Source: Crambe crambe
Taxonomy: Eukaryota > Porifera > Demospongiae > Poecilosclerida > Crambeidae
Length of the DNA: 64,000 bases
Direction: 5' to 3'
Assembly (NCBI GenBank): GCA_963924555.1
Contig: OZ004597.1
Coordinates: 4,110,404 to 4,174,403 of the forward strand
Part shown: positions 34,901-45,198 of the stretch, in pieces
Position numbering within the stretch: position 1 is the stretch's first letter
How the letters are laid out: every line of letters starts with the position of its first letter
The notes under the pieces: model-generated
The model's input: only the letters and a program-made list of their open reading frames with translations
The model's database searches: none
What the model was told of the DNA's origin: nothing
Made by a program: the position numbers and the translations under genes

Positions 34901-37900
34901 ATGTTATATACTCTGTTGGACTTATACTCTTATAAATTATAGGCTCATTTTTTAGGTGCAATGGATACTATATCATATGATTCTGGTGTGTGGGGAGTAA
35001 CACTTTTAATTGAAGATGATGACGGAGCGAAGTTAAAAGTTCGTATGAGTGATGAGGTAGGCTGAATAGATTTTGGGTACCAGAATAGATCTCTATGCTG
35101 TCTATTTCTCAAAGTTCATGTGTTTACTTAGTGCAGTTATTCTGAGCATAATATATTTTTCACTGATCAATGACTGATTAGATCCAAGTTGACAGAAAAT
35201 TTAGAGTGTTGCATTTAATAGTTGGAGATGGCAATTGCTCTTATTTTATCTCCCTTACTTCAATCTCCCCCCCCCCCCCCCCCCCCCCAAACCTTTACTG
35301 TGCAGCATGGTCACATTACTAATTTTTCCCTTCCCCTCCCACACCCTTTAAAAATCTTTTAATATGTGGCACAGAGGTAGCTAAATGACCTAGCAAACAT
35401 ATTTAAGGAATCATGAACATTCTGTTGTATTCTGTAGAAACTGCATAAGGCTTAATTTTATTTTTATTTTGCAGGTTCTTGAACAGCTGATAGGATTTTC
35501 TGCCAAATATTTTGAAAGTGTACGTAGTATTAAGTAGAGTGACCTTGCCTAAAAACTTTCTTGCTACTTATCATTTTGTGCAACAGAGGTGGAAAAATAT
35601 TTATTTAAGCCATTTCCTTTACTTTATTAGGCAATAATTATTACTTCTAATGTGGGAGCAGAAATTAATAACACTGTATTACTCTCTCTGCCTGCTGTGT
35701 TTTTTTTTTTTCCTCCGTTGTTTTTGGTTTTTTGTTTTTTCAAGGGCAACTGCATACCAATTAAGTAGAAAAATAATATTGACATAGCAAGGAACCATCA
35801 AATAAACTGTAACTGATTTAATGAGCCATTTGCAGTTTCACAGTATAGAAGCGTTCATACTTAGACATGCATGGCTTAGTCTTTATCTTGGTTTTGGTGA
35901 TTTTCCACGACTCTGCTGTTGGATCCTTCATGCACATGGGTGATTAGCACTATATTTTTCTGTTAGAGTTTTTCAAATTGTGTAATGTCAATCTACGTAC
36001 CTATGCTATGTAAAATGTCTTGCTGGCCTCACTGAACTATCTGTTTGTTTGTTTTTTTTTCCAGCAAGATGGCAAGTAATTTTTGATAGTAGTATTTAGT
36101 AAATACTGAGATGTTAAGAATAAAGCTCTAGTATCTGTATACTTGTTATGTGATTTTTTTTTTCAAGAGCAACATCATGCCAAGTAGAAAAAGACTTGAC
36201 CATGTTTAAACGATTCTTATTTCAATGTGATGTGAATGTATAGACTCAAGTCCCATGCTTCTTCATGTATTTGTATTCAGAGAACTGCCCAATTGACATT
36301 GACATCCCTTTGATCTTTATAACTTTGTACTTTAATGACAGCCCATCGTAGTTGTATACTTATATCTATCCTTTCTATCAAAATCATGGTAATCAATAAA
36401 AAGTGCTGCAATGTCACATGATATGTGTCTACTGATCATGATTCTTCAATAATATAATGTTTTCATAAAAATTAGCATAAAGCTAAATTTTGAAAACTAA
36501 TTCTATTATTAGCTGAGAGAAGTCAGCTGAGTATTTTTGTTTTTCGTCGCCATGGCAAACTTACTCCTTCACTTGACACTGAAATTGACCATGAATAATA
36601 ACTCCTGTAGTCATTTTGTGCCTACTTACTGTAGTTGATCCAAGGTTCTAGCCAGGATGAATGCAAAGAGTGGGGGATTTAGGCAATAAGGGTGAAATTT
36701 CAGGGAGTACCGTATTTCCTTGAATAATAGCCCGGGCGTTTATTTCTTACAGAGAATTCTCATACCCGGCTACAAAACGAGGCAGGCTTCTATATAAGGC
36801 CGGCGTCTATTAAATTAATGTACTGCGGGCCGGCGCGGGGCATATGCACAAGGTGGCGTGTGCATTATTAATGGCGAGTCGAGCGTTATCCGAGGATATA
36901 TAGTTAGTATTGCTGCATCATACGTAGCTGAAAGTAGGTTCATTAACTGATCTTACCTGCTTCTTAGACTTTTATCTGTCGTTTCTACAGCTTTGATTTT
37001 GGTTATGCTACTGTAGCAAGATCTTTTCGACACAAACTTAGCAGCTGCTTCATGCACGTGGCAAACTGGCATGCACGCGCGGTTTGCAGCCATTAAACTT
37101 TGAACTTTGACCAGGCGTTAATTCGAGGCCGGCGTGTATTTCTTATGTTGCTTGAAGTCTCCCGGCGATTATATGAGGCAAGCATTTATTCAAGGAGGGC
37201 TATTATTCAAGGAAATACGGTATGTGCATATATTGTACCGTTGTAGGCCGAGTTTTACGTATTTCTTAGCAGCAGAATAAAATATTTCTTTTGAGGGAGA
37301 GAGAGAGAGAGCATATGAGACTACTCTGACAATTCCTTTATAGCTAGTGACTGACACAAAGGTGATCATGGGGTGATAATGAGATAGACAGTTTTTGACT
37401 ACACTAATTAAGCAAACATATAACATTGAGGCTATCTACTAAGGTCATAACGTTACAATATTCCAGTATACTAATTCAGTGGGAGAAGGAGTGGGAGAGC
37501 ACCACTCTTCCACTTTATGGCTAGAATACTGATTTATGCTTCATTCATCCTTTCTTCTCGTATTGCATCCCTGGAATGCTGAAAGGAATGGGAATAGGCA
37601 TGTTTTTACTTTTGGTTCCTTTTGTTCTCTCTTCATCTCTCAACACATAGCTTTCCCGTTTGTGTTTTCCACGTCCCACTTTTTCTTCAGCTCTCACCTT
37701 TCTCCAGCCACATAGTCTCAAACATTGCCTTAAGGTCTTCATTGGTCACGATTTTTATTGTTTGACCTTCGTAATATCCAACTTTAAAAGTCATAGTATT
37801 TGTTACATCATCTTTAAATTTCTCTGAGCTTTGCATGAAGAGCTGTCAACTTTGATGAAAATGATGCAATTTTCTAACCATGACAATAATCGAGCAGGCT

Positions 37901-40900
37901 AGTCCTCCTTACCTAAGCTTATTTAGATGAAGTGCCTAACACTTGAATACTCACTGGCCTAACTGGTGCATGACAACTGAGTCTCAATTGGCCTTGGCAA
38001 CAGCATGCTCAAAAAAATAATTCAAAAACTCACGAAATTCTGTGCAGCACAACTACTTAGTATGCGGTGTGTCCTTGAAAGAAAGAAGTATGGGCTCTAT
38101 AAACAGATGAATTCAAGAAGAGTGACAAACACTTGCCAGAAGGGCAGTGGGTATCGATGCTACATGTGAAGCCAGTAGAGAAATGTAAAGTGATTCACTT
38201 GCATTCGTTCCATCATTAACAAATTAACATCTAGATACCATGAGAGAGAAGAAGTGGATAATGTCTTCAAGTGACTAAAGGAAAAACACCAAGATAAGTA
38301 CAAAACACCCACTGACATGTGGTTATTTCTAAATTACGTGAAAGTTTGAATAATCCTCCAAACAGCATTTCATGCAGTTAAGAAACCAAGAAAGGAGTCA
38401 TTTTCAGATGCCATAAGTGGGGCTGCTTTACAAAGGCATCAGATCAGCCAACAGCTGCTATTCCAACTACTACATCAGCTATAGAACACGAAGATGTGCA
38501 ACCTTTTCTCCAGGGAAGTTTGTAACACTCAGAATGAAGTATTTAGAACAGCTACGGTATATTCAGGAGTTATTTAGGAGTATGATGAGCAGAAGGAAAA
38601 TATTGTAAAACTACAGATACAATTAAAATTCAAACATTGCATGCATGAATGACAATTTATGTATCCTAGAGTATTCTTGGCAGTCTTATTGTGAAATAGA
38701 TGCAAAGCAGATAAAATAATGATCTCTACATCACTGCTGTTCATAGATAACTCCAAATCCTTATACCATTCTTTACTTTGGAAAATGGCTAGTGTTGCAT
38801 AAGTCCAATTCCTTCAATCAGTTCTAAAACCTCGTACACTATGAATTGAACAATTATCCATAATTAGCACACTGTGGGGATTGATACCATTAAAAGGGTG
38901 CAGATAAAGAGAAGCGTACTTTTCTATAGAGTGACAAAATGTATCACCATTTGTAATACCTTTAGTTATATTGACATCATGAATACCTTTAGTCAACATC
39001 ATAGCTACTGCAAAGGTACATTCTCCTCTTACCAGCATTATTTGATTCTCTAGAGGTATTCCACATAAACTATAGCCACATTTCCTTACAGAATTTCAGC
39101 ACCAGTTTCATCAAGAAATACAAGCATGTTTGTGCTATAGAGGGAAACATCATGAATGTATTTCTGTCGAAGAAAATTATCTCTCTGGAGAGCAAGTACT
39201 GAAAATTACTTTCATGTAAAATCTACAAATTGTTGGTTTCAACTTCAAGCTGCAATTCATCTAATAATTCCTTTTGTATTTCTCAAAGACCGATTTCAAG
39301 ATTGAAGTCTGAATGGACCCATTATTTTTCTGAATGGCAGTTCTTCTTTAAAATATCACTTTTTTGCTGTTTTAAGAAATTTGCTTAGATCTCTGAATTT
39401 GTTTACACCAAGGTTTTTGGCAACTTGACTCTGAGTGCAACCATGTCCTTCCATCTGCCAGATTATTCTCCACCTCACTCGATATTGCGATTTTCATTGT
39501 TTTTGCACCTCACAGGTGAAAATGCTCAATAGGATATGCATAGCAACTAATTTTCAGTTCTGATAATCATGTCAACGTCTAGTGTTCCCGGACGCAGAAG
39601 ACAATGCGGTAATACCCATGGCCAGGTTGTGCATGGATTGTCCAACAGTATCTAGGATTGTACAGAGATTTTATGCATCATGTTCTGTAAGTAAAAAGAA
39701 ATATCCTGAAGACAAGGCTTTCACCCACAATTGTAATTATACAGTATAAAGCAGCCAAGTGCTATCTTGAAGTTATGGTAGCAGAGGGCCAAACTCATTA
39801 ACTTAAAGGGGACCACTAGCGGGCACAAGGTGAACCCTCCCTTTTTTAGTGTCGTTGAGTTATGAGGGGGTGTATCTGTAGGTTTTTCATGGGGAAAATG
39901 CTGTCTCTGAAATCACAGGGGGTGGAGGAACAGCTCCCCCCCCCCCCTGACGGACCCTCCAAGATTGATTATTTTGCATTTAGTTATAACCAAGCCATTT
40001 ATTTAAGTGAAATACAAAGAGCTTCTTAATGTATTGAGATTGGAAATACAACTTTCAACTTTGTGTTACTCTCATCTAGCTGCATATGCTATGTAAAACT
40101 TCTCTAGATACTAGCTTTAAAAAACTCTTTTTTGTGTAAGTTTCTGCACAGCTATTGTTTTAAATGTGTCAAGTTGCACTACATACTTGATATACGATAA
40201 TCTCTGAGATTATAATCTTTCTTGATGAAACTGGCTGTGATAAAAGGGATGCCGTGAGAAGGCAAAGATGTAGCTAAGAACTATCAGAGAGTGTGTTAGC
40301 CTCTCTAAGTAGCAGTGGCAGAGATACTGGGGGGGGGGGGGGGGGGGCACTTTATGACAGTTGATAATTGATACCAGAGGAAAAAATCCATAAAATCGGT
40401 TTGTTCATGAGAGATCCATATAGCATGTGTGGCTTGCAATTATATGTGTATGTGGAATTTTGGATGTTAGTGTGAGATCAGGTACAACCAACAGTGAGAC
40501 ATTGCCTCCTTCTTCATTTATAACCCTACAATGGAGTCAACCATCGTAGTATTGTAGTGATGGATAATTGTTCCATTTATCTTGTTGCTGGAATTACAGA
40601 AATAATAGAAGTGGGAGCAATTGCTCATTTCATTCCTCCGTACTCGTCAGACTTAAACCTAGCATTTTCTAAGGTGAAAGCAATCATTAAGGAATTTGAC
40701 AATGTTACATTAATTTTAATGGTGACATAGAAGGGATTATGCTGACTGCCTTTTCATGTATTTCAGAAGAAGACTGCCAGAACTGGATTTCGCACTGACT
40801 TCATACTTATTGACATACAAGTAGCATACAGCTATATAAGTTTCTATGATTAGTTATTTCTTATGGCTTTGAACTCCTTTTGTTCTGAGAATTCTGCATC

Positions 40901-43900
40901 GGTTAATATTTTATCATTATACAGTTAATCCTCAAATCTACTTGGAGGAGGACCAGATGTAGTATTATTCTTGCTTGAGTGACAACTGTAGATGCTTCCT
41001 GCTCATGAGCACCATCACAATATCTCCACTAGGATATTTTTTATACATTGCTTTCAAATCTTCATTAATTCAATGGCCATTGCTGGCCTTCATAATAACC
41101 AATGTTGAAAGTGAAGGAATTAGGAATTTTCTGTTGTAATTCTTTTACTAAGTTTGCTCACAAATCTACAGCAGAATCAACTTGATGGAGTTGTTTTACA
41201 ACTCCATCACTCTTTCTTTGAGGATTAGTAATCACTATAAACGATGGTAGTAGCTAGATAATAAGTATACTAACACAGGCCTAGCTATTACTTACCTGTA
41301 CATCAGTAGAAGGAGGATGCACTTGAGTTGAATGTGGAAGAACTTGCAAAAGTTATTCTATTCATTTTGGTAACCAAGGTAGGTAGTGTGCATGCGCGTG
41401 GTTTTTTTGCTGTTTACGTTGAAAATTGTGTACTGGGGTTTGGGGGAATCTTGAAACACCGGTTGTTAAGTGACAACTGTGTACTGGGCATGTGTAAACG
41501 TTATTGCACATGTGCAATAGGCCACTACGCATGCATAGTTCATGGTTGTCACTTGATGGTTGGTGACCAGTGTTTTAAGATTCCTTAAAACCGCAGTAGT
41601 TATGGAACTATATTAATTTATGCTTGCTCATGATTGATTTCGACGTGGTAGGTAGGCAGTGGATGTAAATGTAGGGCTTGGTTTGATGTGAGGCTGCAGT
41701 GAGTCCAGCCAAATTTTGGAGCCATCCCTACATAACCTTTTTATTTGGAAGAAATCTTTTGTACTCATTTGTATATCAGAGAGTATGATGGTACTCTCTA
41801 AGTAGGGATGGCACAAATTGTCCCGTTCGATCATAACCCCTCCTACAGTCAGCAACTCCTAATTTGAAGACAGAACACCTTCCATGTGCTAGGACTCAAA
41901 TAGTAGACAAAGCAGTATCATTTTACAGTGTCTGGTCATTCATCATCATCATCATCATCATCATCATTATTGAACAACTTATTTTCATTTAATTAAATGC
42001 TATAATTTTTGTACCACACTACTCAAAATTGATTACGCTATTATAATCGTTTACCCCTTTACCTTTAACTTGACATGTTCAAAAAAATAGCATGTAATTT
42101 TCGAACTTAGTAGCTTTCACCCTACAATGTGGCAGACATTTTATGCCCTGCCCCTGTTCTTGGACCTTGACCTCGTAACTGACTGGTGCAGATAGCAAGA
42201 GAAGCAGTTATGAGGGCTTGGACTGAAAATTATCCATATAGATGATAGACTTGGTTGTGGATATTTTGCTGGTGCAACATCAAGTGCATGAGTACATAAC
42301 TGCATTGTGTTAATATTTTTAAGTCGGAACAAATTTGTATTCTGTTGATAAAGCAACAAAAGTAGTTCGATTTCAGATACCACATAATAATAATTATATA
42401 TAGGGTATGCTCATTTCAGAGAGTTAGCTGACTCTAAGGTCATGGCTGTAGATATAATATATTCAAGAAAATATTTATTGTAAATAAAAAAGAATGGCTG
42501 TGTGTGGTTCAAAAAAGTTCAGCGACAAGAGAGTGAACTTCAGTCAAGTAACCCCTTACCCATCATCAACTACAAGCTAACTATTCCTACTTCAGGCCAA
42601 GATGAGATATAAAGGTAGTGAAGTAGCTCATAGTGGTGATGGGTAAGGGGTTACTTGACCGAAGTTCACTCTTGTTACTGAACTTTTTTGAACCGCACAC
42701 AGCCATCCCTACTTTTCTTTCATTTAGGATAAATATTTTTCCCTTTACTTGTTCATCATCTTTTTGATGTAATGCTCTTTATTATAGGCAACTGGATGCT
42801 GTGATCCTGCTATCGAAAGTTAAAGTTTACATATTGTAGCTATGTAGCTAATTGGAGGTTTCATCATAATATTGTATGAGCTGAAATGAGTCTGATCTGG
42901 AAGGACTAGTGCTATCTATGACAAGATTGTAATTTTGTATATAATTTTTTAAGGCCTTTACTGATATGTACCTAATATACTGTTGCATTGAAGCTTGATT
43001 CATAACTAGTCTAGTGCCTAGGGTTTATGCTCTGAGCATTGAGAGAAAGCTAATGACAGTGTCTGATTGGTGAAATCCTCCATGGTAATAGATACGTAGT
43101 TCAATCAGTGATGAAGAACAGAGTCTAACTTTGGGCACCAGGTCTAATTTGTAGTGGATCTCTCCAAGCAGTAAATGTATGAAGTTTTCTTAATTTAGCT
43201 ACTAGAGCTTTAGATTGGGCAGCTTTATTTCGATTTGAGTAGGACTAGCTGGGATCATTGCTGTAAAATTAGGGATGACATCTTAATATAGAAATTGTAA
43301 CTTTATATTTCTAGCCAGCAAATACGTAAATTCTTAGATATATATCATTGTGCAAAAGTGCAACTTTATCCTTCAAGCCAGAAAACATGTTATCCTGTAA
43401 ACTATTTGCTACTTCTCCTACATTTGTGAAGTTTTTTATACTATGGATAAGATTTCGTGAGCTGACTGATCAAAAAACAACAATGTTGTTGTTGTTGTTT
43501 GTTTTTTTTTTCTTAGTAAACTACGCAGAGTCTAAACTGATGCCATGTTGCACTGGTTGATATAAAATGGTATACATTATAGTCATAGTGTGACTCAACT
43601 CTCCAGTTTGTGCCATAAACATAAACCTGAAGAATAATTCTGTGTTAAGTCCTTTAGCCCTTGCGTGTTACGAAATACAGAGTAAGCAGTCATAGCAGCT
43701 ACATCAATTTTGTTCATTAGTCCAACATAGCGTCATCCCTACACAGAGAGTGCAATAGTTATTGTGCTCTCTAATAGACTGATTACAACTGATTATAACT
43801 ACTTTTGCAAAGCAATCATAGGGACTGTTGATATCCTAGAAAATTATTTTATTTATGCAGGATATAGCTCCATACGAAAATGATACTAAATCAAGATTAG

Positions 43901-45041
43901 AAGCTGGCAAGGTTGGATATTATTTTACTTAGACTATAGCTAATCACATTCCAGTTACCTAATTGGTCGGTTGAGGGGTCTCTAAATCCTGTAAAGCCCT
44001 GCTGAGCGGGTTTTCTAAGTGCTGCAGGCACTTAGAAAACCAAGTAAAGATGATCATTCTGATTGGTCCTTTTCTAGCAATGCATTGCAGTGGCCACGGT
44101 TATTCCTGTTTGTTGTATTTAAAAACCATGGTTATTGTTTCCAAAGTGTGTGTTGAGGTAAGATAAACAACTCCAGTGATAGTTAGACACCTCAATCAAT
44201 GGGATCTACAGTCTATTTAGAAACCTTGGGCCCTGCCCCTACCCTCGCTGTGCTTGGGACACTACAGCCCAGGGCTTTCAGGTTCTGAATAGAATATATA
44301 GATCCCTTGATCTCGGTTATGACTGGTGTCCAGACTACCATTTCAAGGATGGCGTACTTGCAGCCTCATATGAATCAAGCCCTAACTGCCAATAGAGCTT
44401 GTTTTCATGAGGCTGCAGTACATAATACAGCCCAAGCTAGATTTTAGGCCATACCTACTTTTATTTGTGCTCACTTGTTTCCATCTTTTTCTTTTGAAAA
44501 ATAATTATAGCATGCACCCATTTTTCCTATGCCAGTTACATCATTAGAGGCTATCAGCTCTAAAAGCCATAGGAATGGAATATTTGATCGCTCGCTCACT
44601 GTCAAATAGCCTTAGTTATTGAATCATGATGTAATCGTGTACATGTGCATTGACTACAAGACGACTAGCTAGTCTTCTGTGCAATATATTGAATAACTTT
44701 TATGAAACAGGCGAATTTTCTTTCTCTTTCATAAAGATGTGTACTTTTTCAAGAAGTAAAGATAAATGAGAAAAGAGTTTGAGTTTATACAGTCTTATGA
44801 CGTTTGACTCGCCATTCCTACTTAGAGTGCTAATGTGCTAACACATTCCGAGATTCATCTATTTAATTACTGTTAAGGTTTTTCAAATTCTAAGCTGTGT
44901 GAATTATTCTTTTTGTTAACTTTCATTGTGCAGGGATTCTCATTTTGTCAGTCATTTATTGCAAAAGTGAATTGTTTTATGGTGATATCAAGAAGCACTG
45001 GTGATATACCCATAATTCATAAATTATTAGATGCCATCTGA
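31873..45041 (+). CDS. RMI1: RMI1 (RecQ-mediated genome instability protein 1)
   Basis: Scaffold of the BLM-TOP3A-RMI dissolvasome, which dissolves double Holliday junctions in the nucleus. Exons: 31873-31968, 32804-32950, 34236-34415, 34469-34602, 34761-34887 (or from 34660), 34943-35056, 35475-35519, 43861-43911, 44934-45041. This gives 333 residues, against about 625 in human. N-terminal blocks EEWLEACMKWI and QVFEQVLHADLRDI, then NRLLMLNLTDGITEFKAIEY and PENVHCVGG, match the DUF1767/OB1 region. VWGVTLLIEDDDGAKLKV, LEQLIGFSAKYFE and CFMVIS match the C-terminal OB fold that pairs with RMI2. The long disordered middle of the human protein is nearly absent. Exon 5 has a frame conflict discussed separately. 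The intron before exon 8 is 8.3 kb. Divergent from importin alpha, convergent with STK40. Confidence 0.92.
32365..32438. repeat. Hairpin in RMI1 intron 1
   Basis: 'gtcataaaattgacataaac' (32365-32384) pairs with 'gtttatgtcaattttataac' (32419-32438), 19 of 20. A third partial copy of the arm, 'tagggtttgtcaattctgtg', follows at about 32480-32500. A family A type end palindrome sits downstream at 32614-32635, so this may be the core of another element with that end. Confidence 0.7.
32804..32950 (+). CDS. RMI1: RMI1 exon 2
   Basis: Residues 33-81. WSEVCLQVFEQVLHADLRDI corresponds to the helix that precedes OB1 in the family (human ...KQVFEQWLLTDLRDL). Phase 0 at both ends, donor CAG/GTAATG. Confidence 0.92.
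33010..34094. mobile_element. Foldback element family A, copy 5 (reverse orientation)
   Basis: A central foldback (33027-33270, 'aagtagggatggctgtgtgt' pairing with its complement) is followed by a right arm whose complement matches the left arms of copies 3 and 4 ('ttgaaggtgttttgtcttca' near 33960). Ends at the palindrome 34069-34093. Inserted in RMI1 intron 2. Confidence 0.7.
34236..34415 (+). CDS. RMI1: RMI1 exon 3
   Basis: Residues 82-141. NRLLMLNLTDGITEFKAIEY is the core OB1 signature (human 'LMLQLTDG...GMEY'), ending at the loop IQPGSK. Acceptor TTTGCAG, donor AAG/GTAAAC. Confidence 0.94.
34469..34602 (+). CDS. RMI1: RMI1 exon 4
   Basis: Residues 142-185 plus two bases. LMIKGNMKYNLNTILLIPEN then VHCVGGVVNSL completes OB1 (human '[20 protein letters not shown]'). 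The donor TT/GTGAGT leaves phase 2. Separated from exon 3 by 53 bases that include a T-run. Confidence 0.93.
34761..34887 (+). CDS. RMI1: RMI1 exon 5 (start uncertain)
   Basis: Residues 186-228, the shortened disordered linker and first strand of the C-terminal OB fold, ending YPFVLIK. Starting after the AG at 34759-34760 keeps frame from exon 4 to exon 6. A better-looking acceptor (ttatgttag) at 34656-34659 would add 34660-34747, but that segment ends in a frame that meets a stop at 34767-34769. Either the weak acceptor is used, there is an extra unseen splice, or the assembly has an indel. Confidence 0.7.
34943..35056 (+). CDS. RMI1: RMI1 exon 6
   Basis: Residues 229-266. AHFLGAMDTISYDSGVWGVT then LLIEDDDGAKLKVRMSDE, the C-terminal OB core (human 'GxWSITAKVSDGTAYLDV'). 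Phase 0 both ends. Confidence 0.93.
35267..35288. repeat. Poly(C) run, 22 bases
   Basis: Uninterrupted C run in RMI1 intron 6. Together with the 19-base G run at 40329-40347 it is an unusual feature in such an AT-rich locus, and its length is likely to vary. Confidence 0.9.
35475..35519 (+). CDS. RMI1: RMI1 exon 7
   Basis: Residues 267-281, VLEQLIGFSAKYFES, matching human 'IGFSVPEM'. The donor AGT/GTACGT joins exon 8 in phase 0. If the donor is not used, translation runs five codons into a stop at 35535-35537, giving a C-terminally truncated form. Confidence 0.88.
35870..36160. repeat. Dispersed repeat family B, copy 5 (reverse)
   Basis: Complement of the family B blocks: 'ctggcctcactgaactatct', 'gattttccacgactctgctg', 'aagaataaagctctagta'. 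Lies in RMI1 intron 7. Confidence 0.55.
36708..37222. mobile_element. MITE with 'taccgtatttccttgaataa' inverted ends
   Basis: The first 25 bases, through 'ttgaataatagcc', are exactly the complement of the last 25. The interior also has degenerate copies of the 'gg(c)gcgtttattt' motif. 515 bases, CpG-rich inside (gccggcgcggg), no ORF. Ends of this kind are widespread in invertebrate genomes, from memory. Confidence 0.8.
37545..37840 (-). pseudogene. Fragment of a transposon-type ORF
   Basis: The minus-strand translation gives FKVGYYEGQTIKIVTNEDLK then AMFETMWLEKGE before a frame change. A 'VGY..G..IxI....DL' start is seen in some animal DNA-transposon proteins, but I cannot name the superfamily. 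It lies in RMI1 intron 7, antisense to RMI1. Confidence 0.35.
37850..38810. other. RMI1 intron 7 segment, probably decayed transposon
   Basis: Plus-strand frames include NTCQKGSGYRCYM near 38130-38170 among stops. It lies between two other transposon relics, which suggests it belongs to them. No firm identification. Confidence 0.3.
38814..39480 (-). pseudogene. Tc1/mariner-like (IS630 superfamily) transposase pseudogene
   Basis: Reading the minus strand: a helix-turn-helix piece WQMEGHGCTQSQVAKNLGV at 39408-39475; then NMLVFLDETGA, the first catalytic Asp, at 39099-39128; then HSVLIMDNCSIHSV, the second catalytic Asp, at 38841-38876. At least four stops or frame changes fall between. The third acid and C-terminus are missing here. 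No inverted ends located. Confidence 0.75.
40284..40347. repeat. Solitary family A end plus poly(G) run
   Basis: The palindrome 'cagagagtgtgttagcctctct' is followed by 'aagtagcagtggcagagata' and then 19 Gs (40329-40347). The rest of a family A arm is absent. Confidence 0.7.
40542..40720 (+). pseudogene. Second Tc1/mariner-like transposase fragment
   Basis: HRSIVVMDNCSIYLVAGITE, then GAIAHFIPPYSSDLNLAFS followed by KVKAII. This covers the second catalytic Asp (MDN) and the 'PPYSPDxNPIE' region; the expected third acid is replaced in NLAF. It is opposite in strand to the 38.8-39.5 kb piece and overlaps it in motif content, so it is a separate fragment or an inverted half of a rearranged copy. 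Confidence 0.7.
41774..43070. mobile_element. Foldback element family A, copy 6
   Basis: Left palindrome at 41778-41800; left arm with (CAT)n at 41939-41968 and truncated near 42180; an unrelated stretch 42190-42460; central foldback 42487-42715 ('gtaaccccttacccatca' pairing); right arm to about 43070 ('ggatgctgtgatcctgctat' ... 'gcttgattcataactagtct'). The internal replacement shows how centres and arms get exchanged in this family. Confidence 0.65.
43861..43911 (+). CDS. RMI1: RMI1 exon 8
   Basis: Residues 282-298, DIAPYENDTKSRLEAGK. Acceptor TTATGCAG, donor AAG/GTTGGA, phase 0. Low conservation, but its length and frame bridge exons 7 and 9 exactly, and the family has a charged linker here. 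Confidence 0.75.
43915..44330. repeat. Foldback MITE, family D, copy 2
   Basis: Same block order as the copy at 1375-1860: 'gactatagctaatcac', 'aaaaaccatggttattgttt', 'gggatctacagtctatttag', 'ttctgaatagaatatataga'. Begins within a few bases of the RMI1 exon 8 donor. Confidence 0.7.
44934..45041 (+). CDS. RMI1: RMI1 exon 9 (last) and stop codon
   Basis: Residues 299-333 then TGA. GFSFCQSFIAKVNCFMVISR matches the human end 'CQRDLIDLCCLMTISF', followed by the terminal helix IIHKLLDAI. Acceptor TTGTGCAG. Confidence 0.9.
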   Translation, partial: GFSFCQSFIAKVNCFMVISRSTGDIPIIHKLLDAI

Positions 45042-45198
45042 CATTAATTTTAATAATATTATCAGTACTGAACTGGTTGCATAATATCCCCACCCCCAAC
45101 TTATGTACTACATCATTATAGAAGTTTCTACAGAACTGGTCATCATCGTAATCAACAAAGAGAATGACACTACTACAAAACTATTCATGATCATAACA
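45042..45198. other. Convergent 3' intergenic gap, RMI1 / STK40
   Basis: 157 bases between the two stop codons. Both 3' UTRs must end here or overlap. I see no canonical AATAAA on either strand, so antisense 3' overlap or variant poly(A) signals are likely. Confidence 0.6.

Noticed and set aside
35520..35537. TAG at 35535 as the end of RMI1
   Set aside because: Exons 8 and 9 continue the family alignment (CFMVIS) in the right phase; kept only as a possible truncated form.
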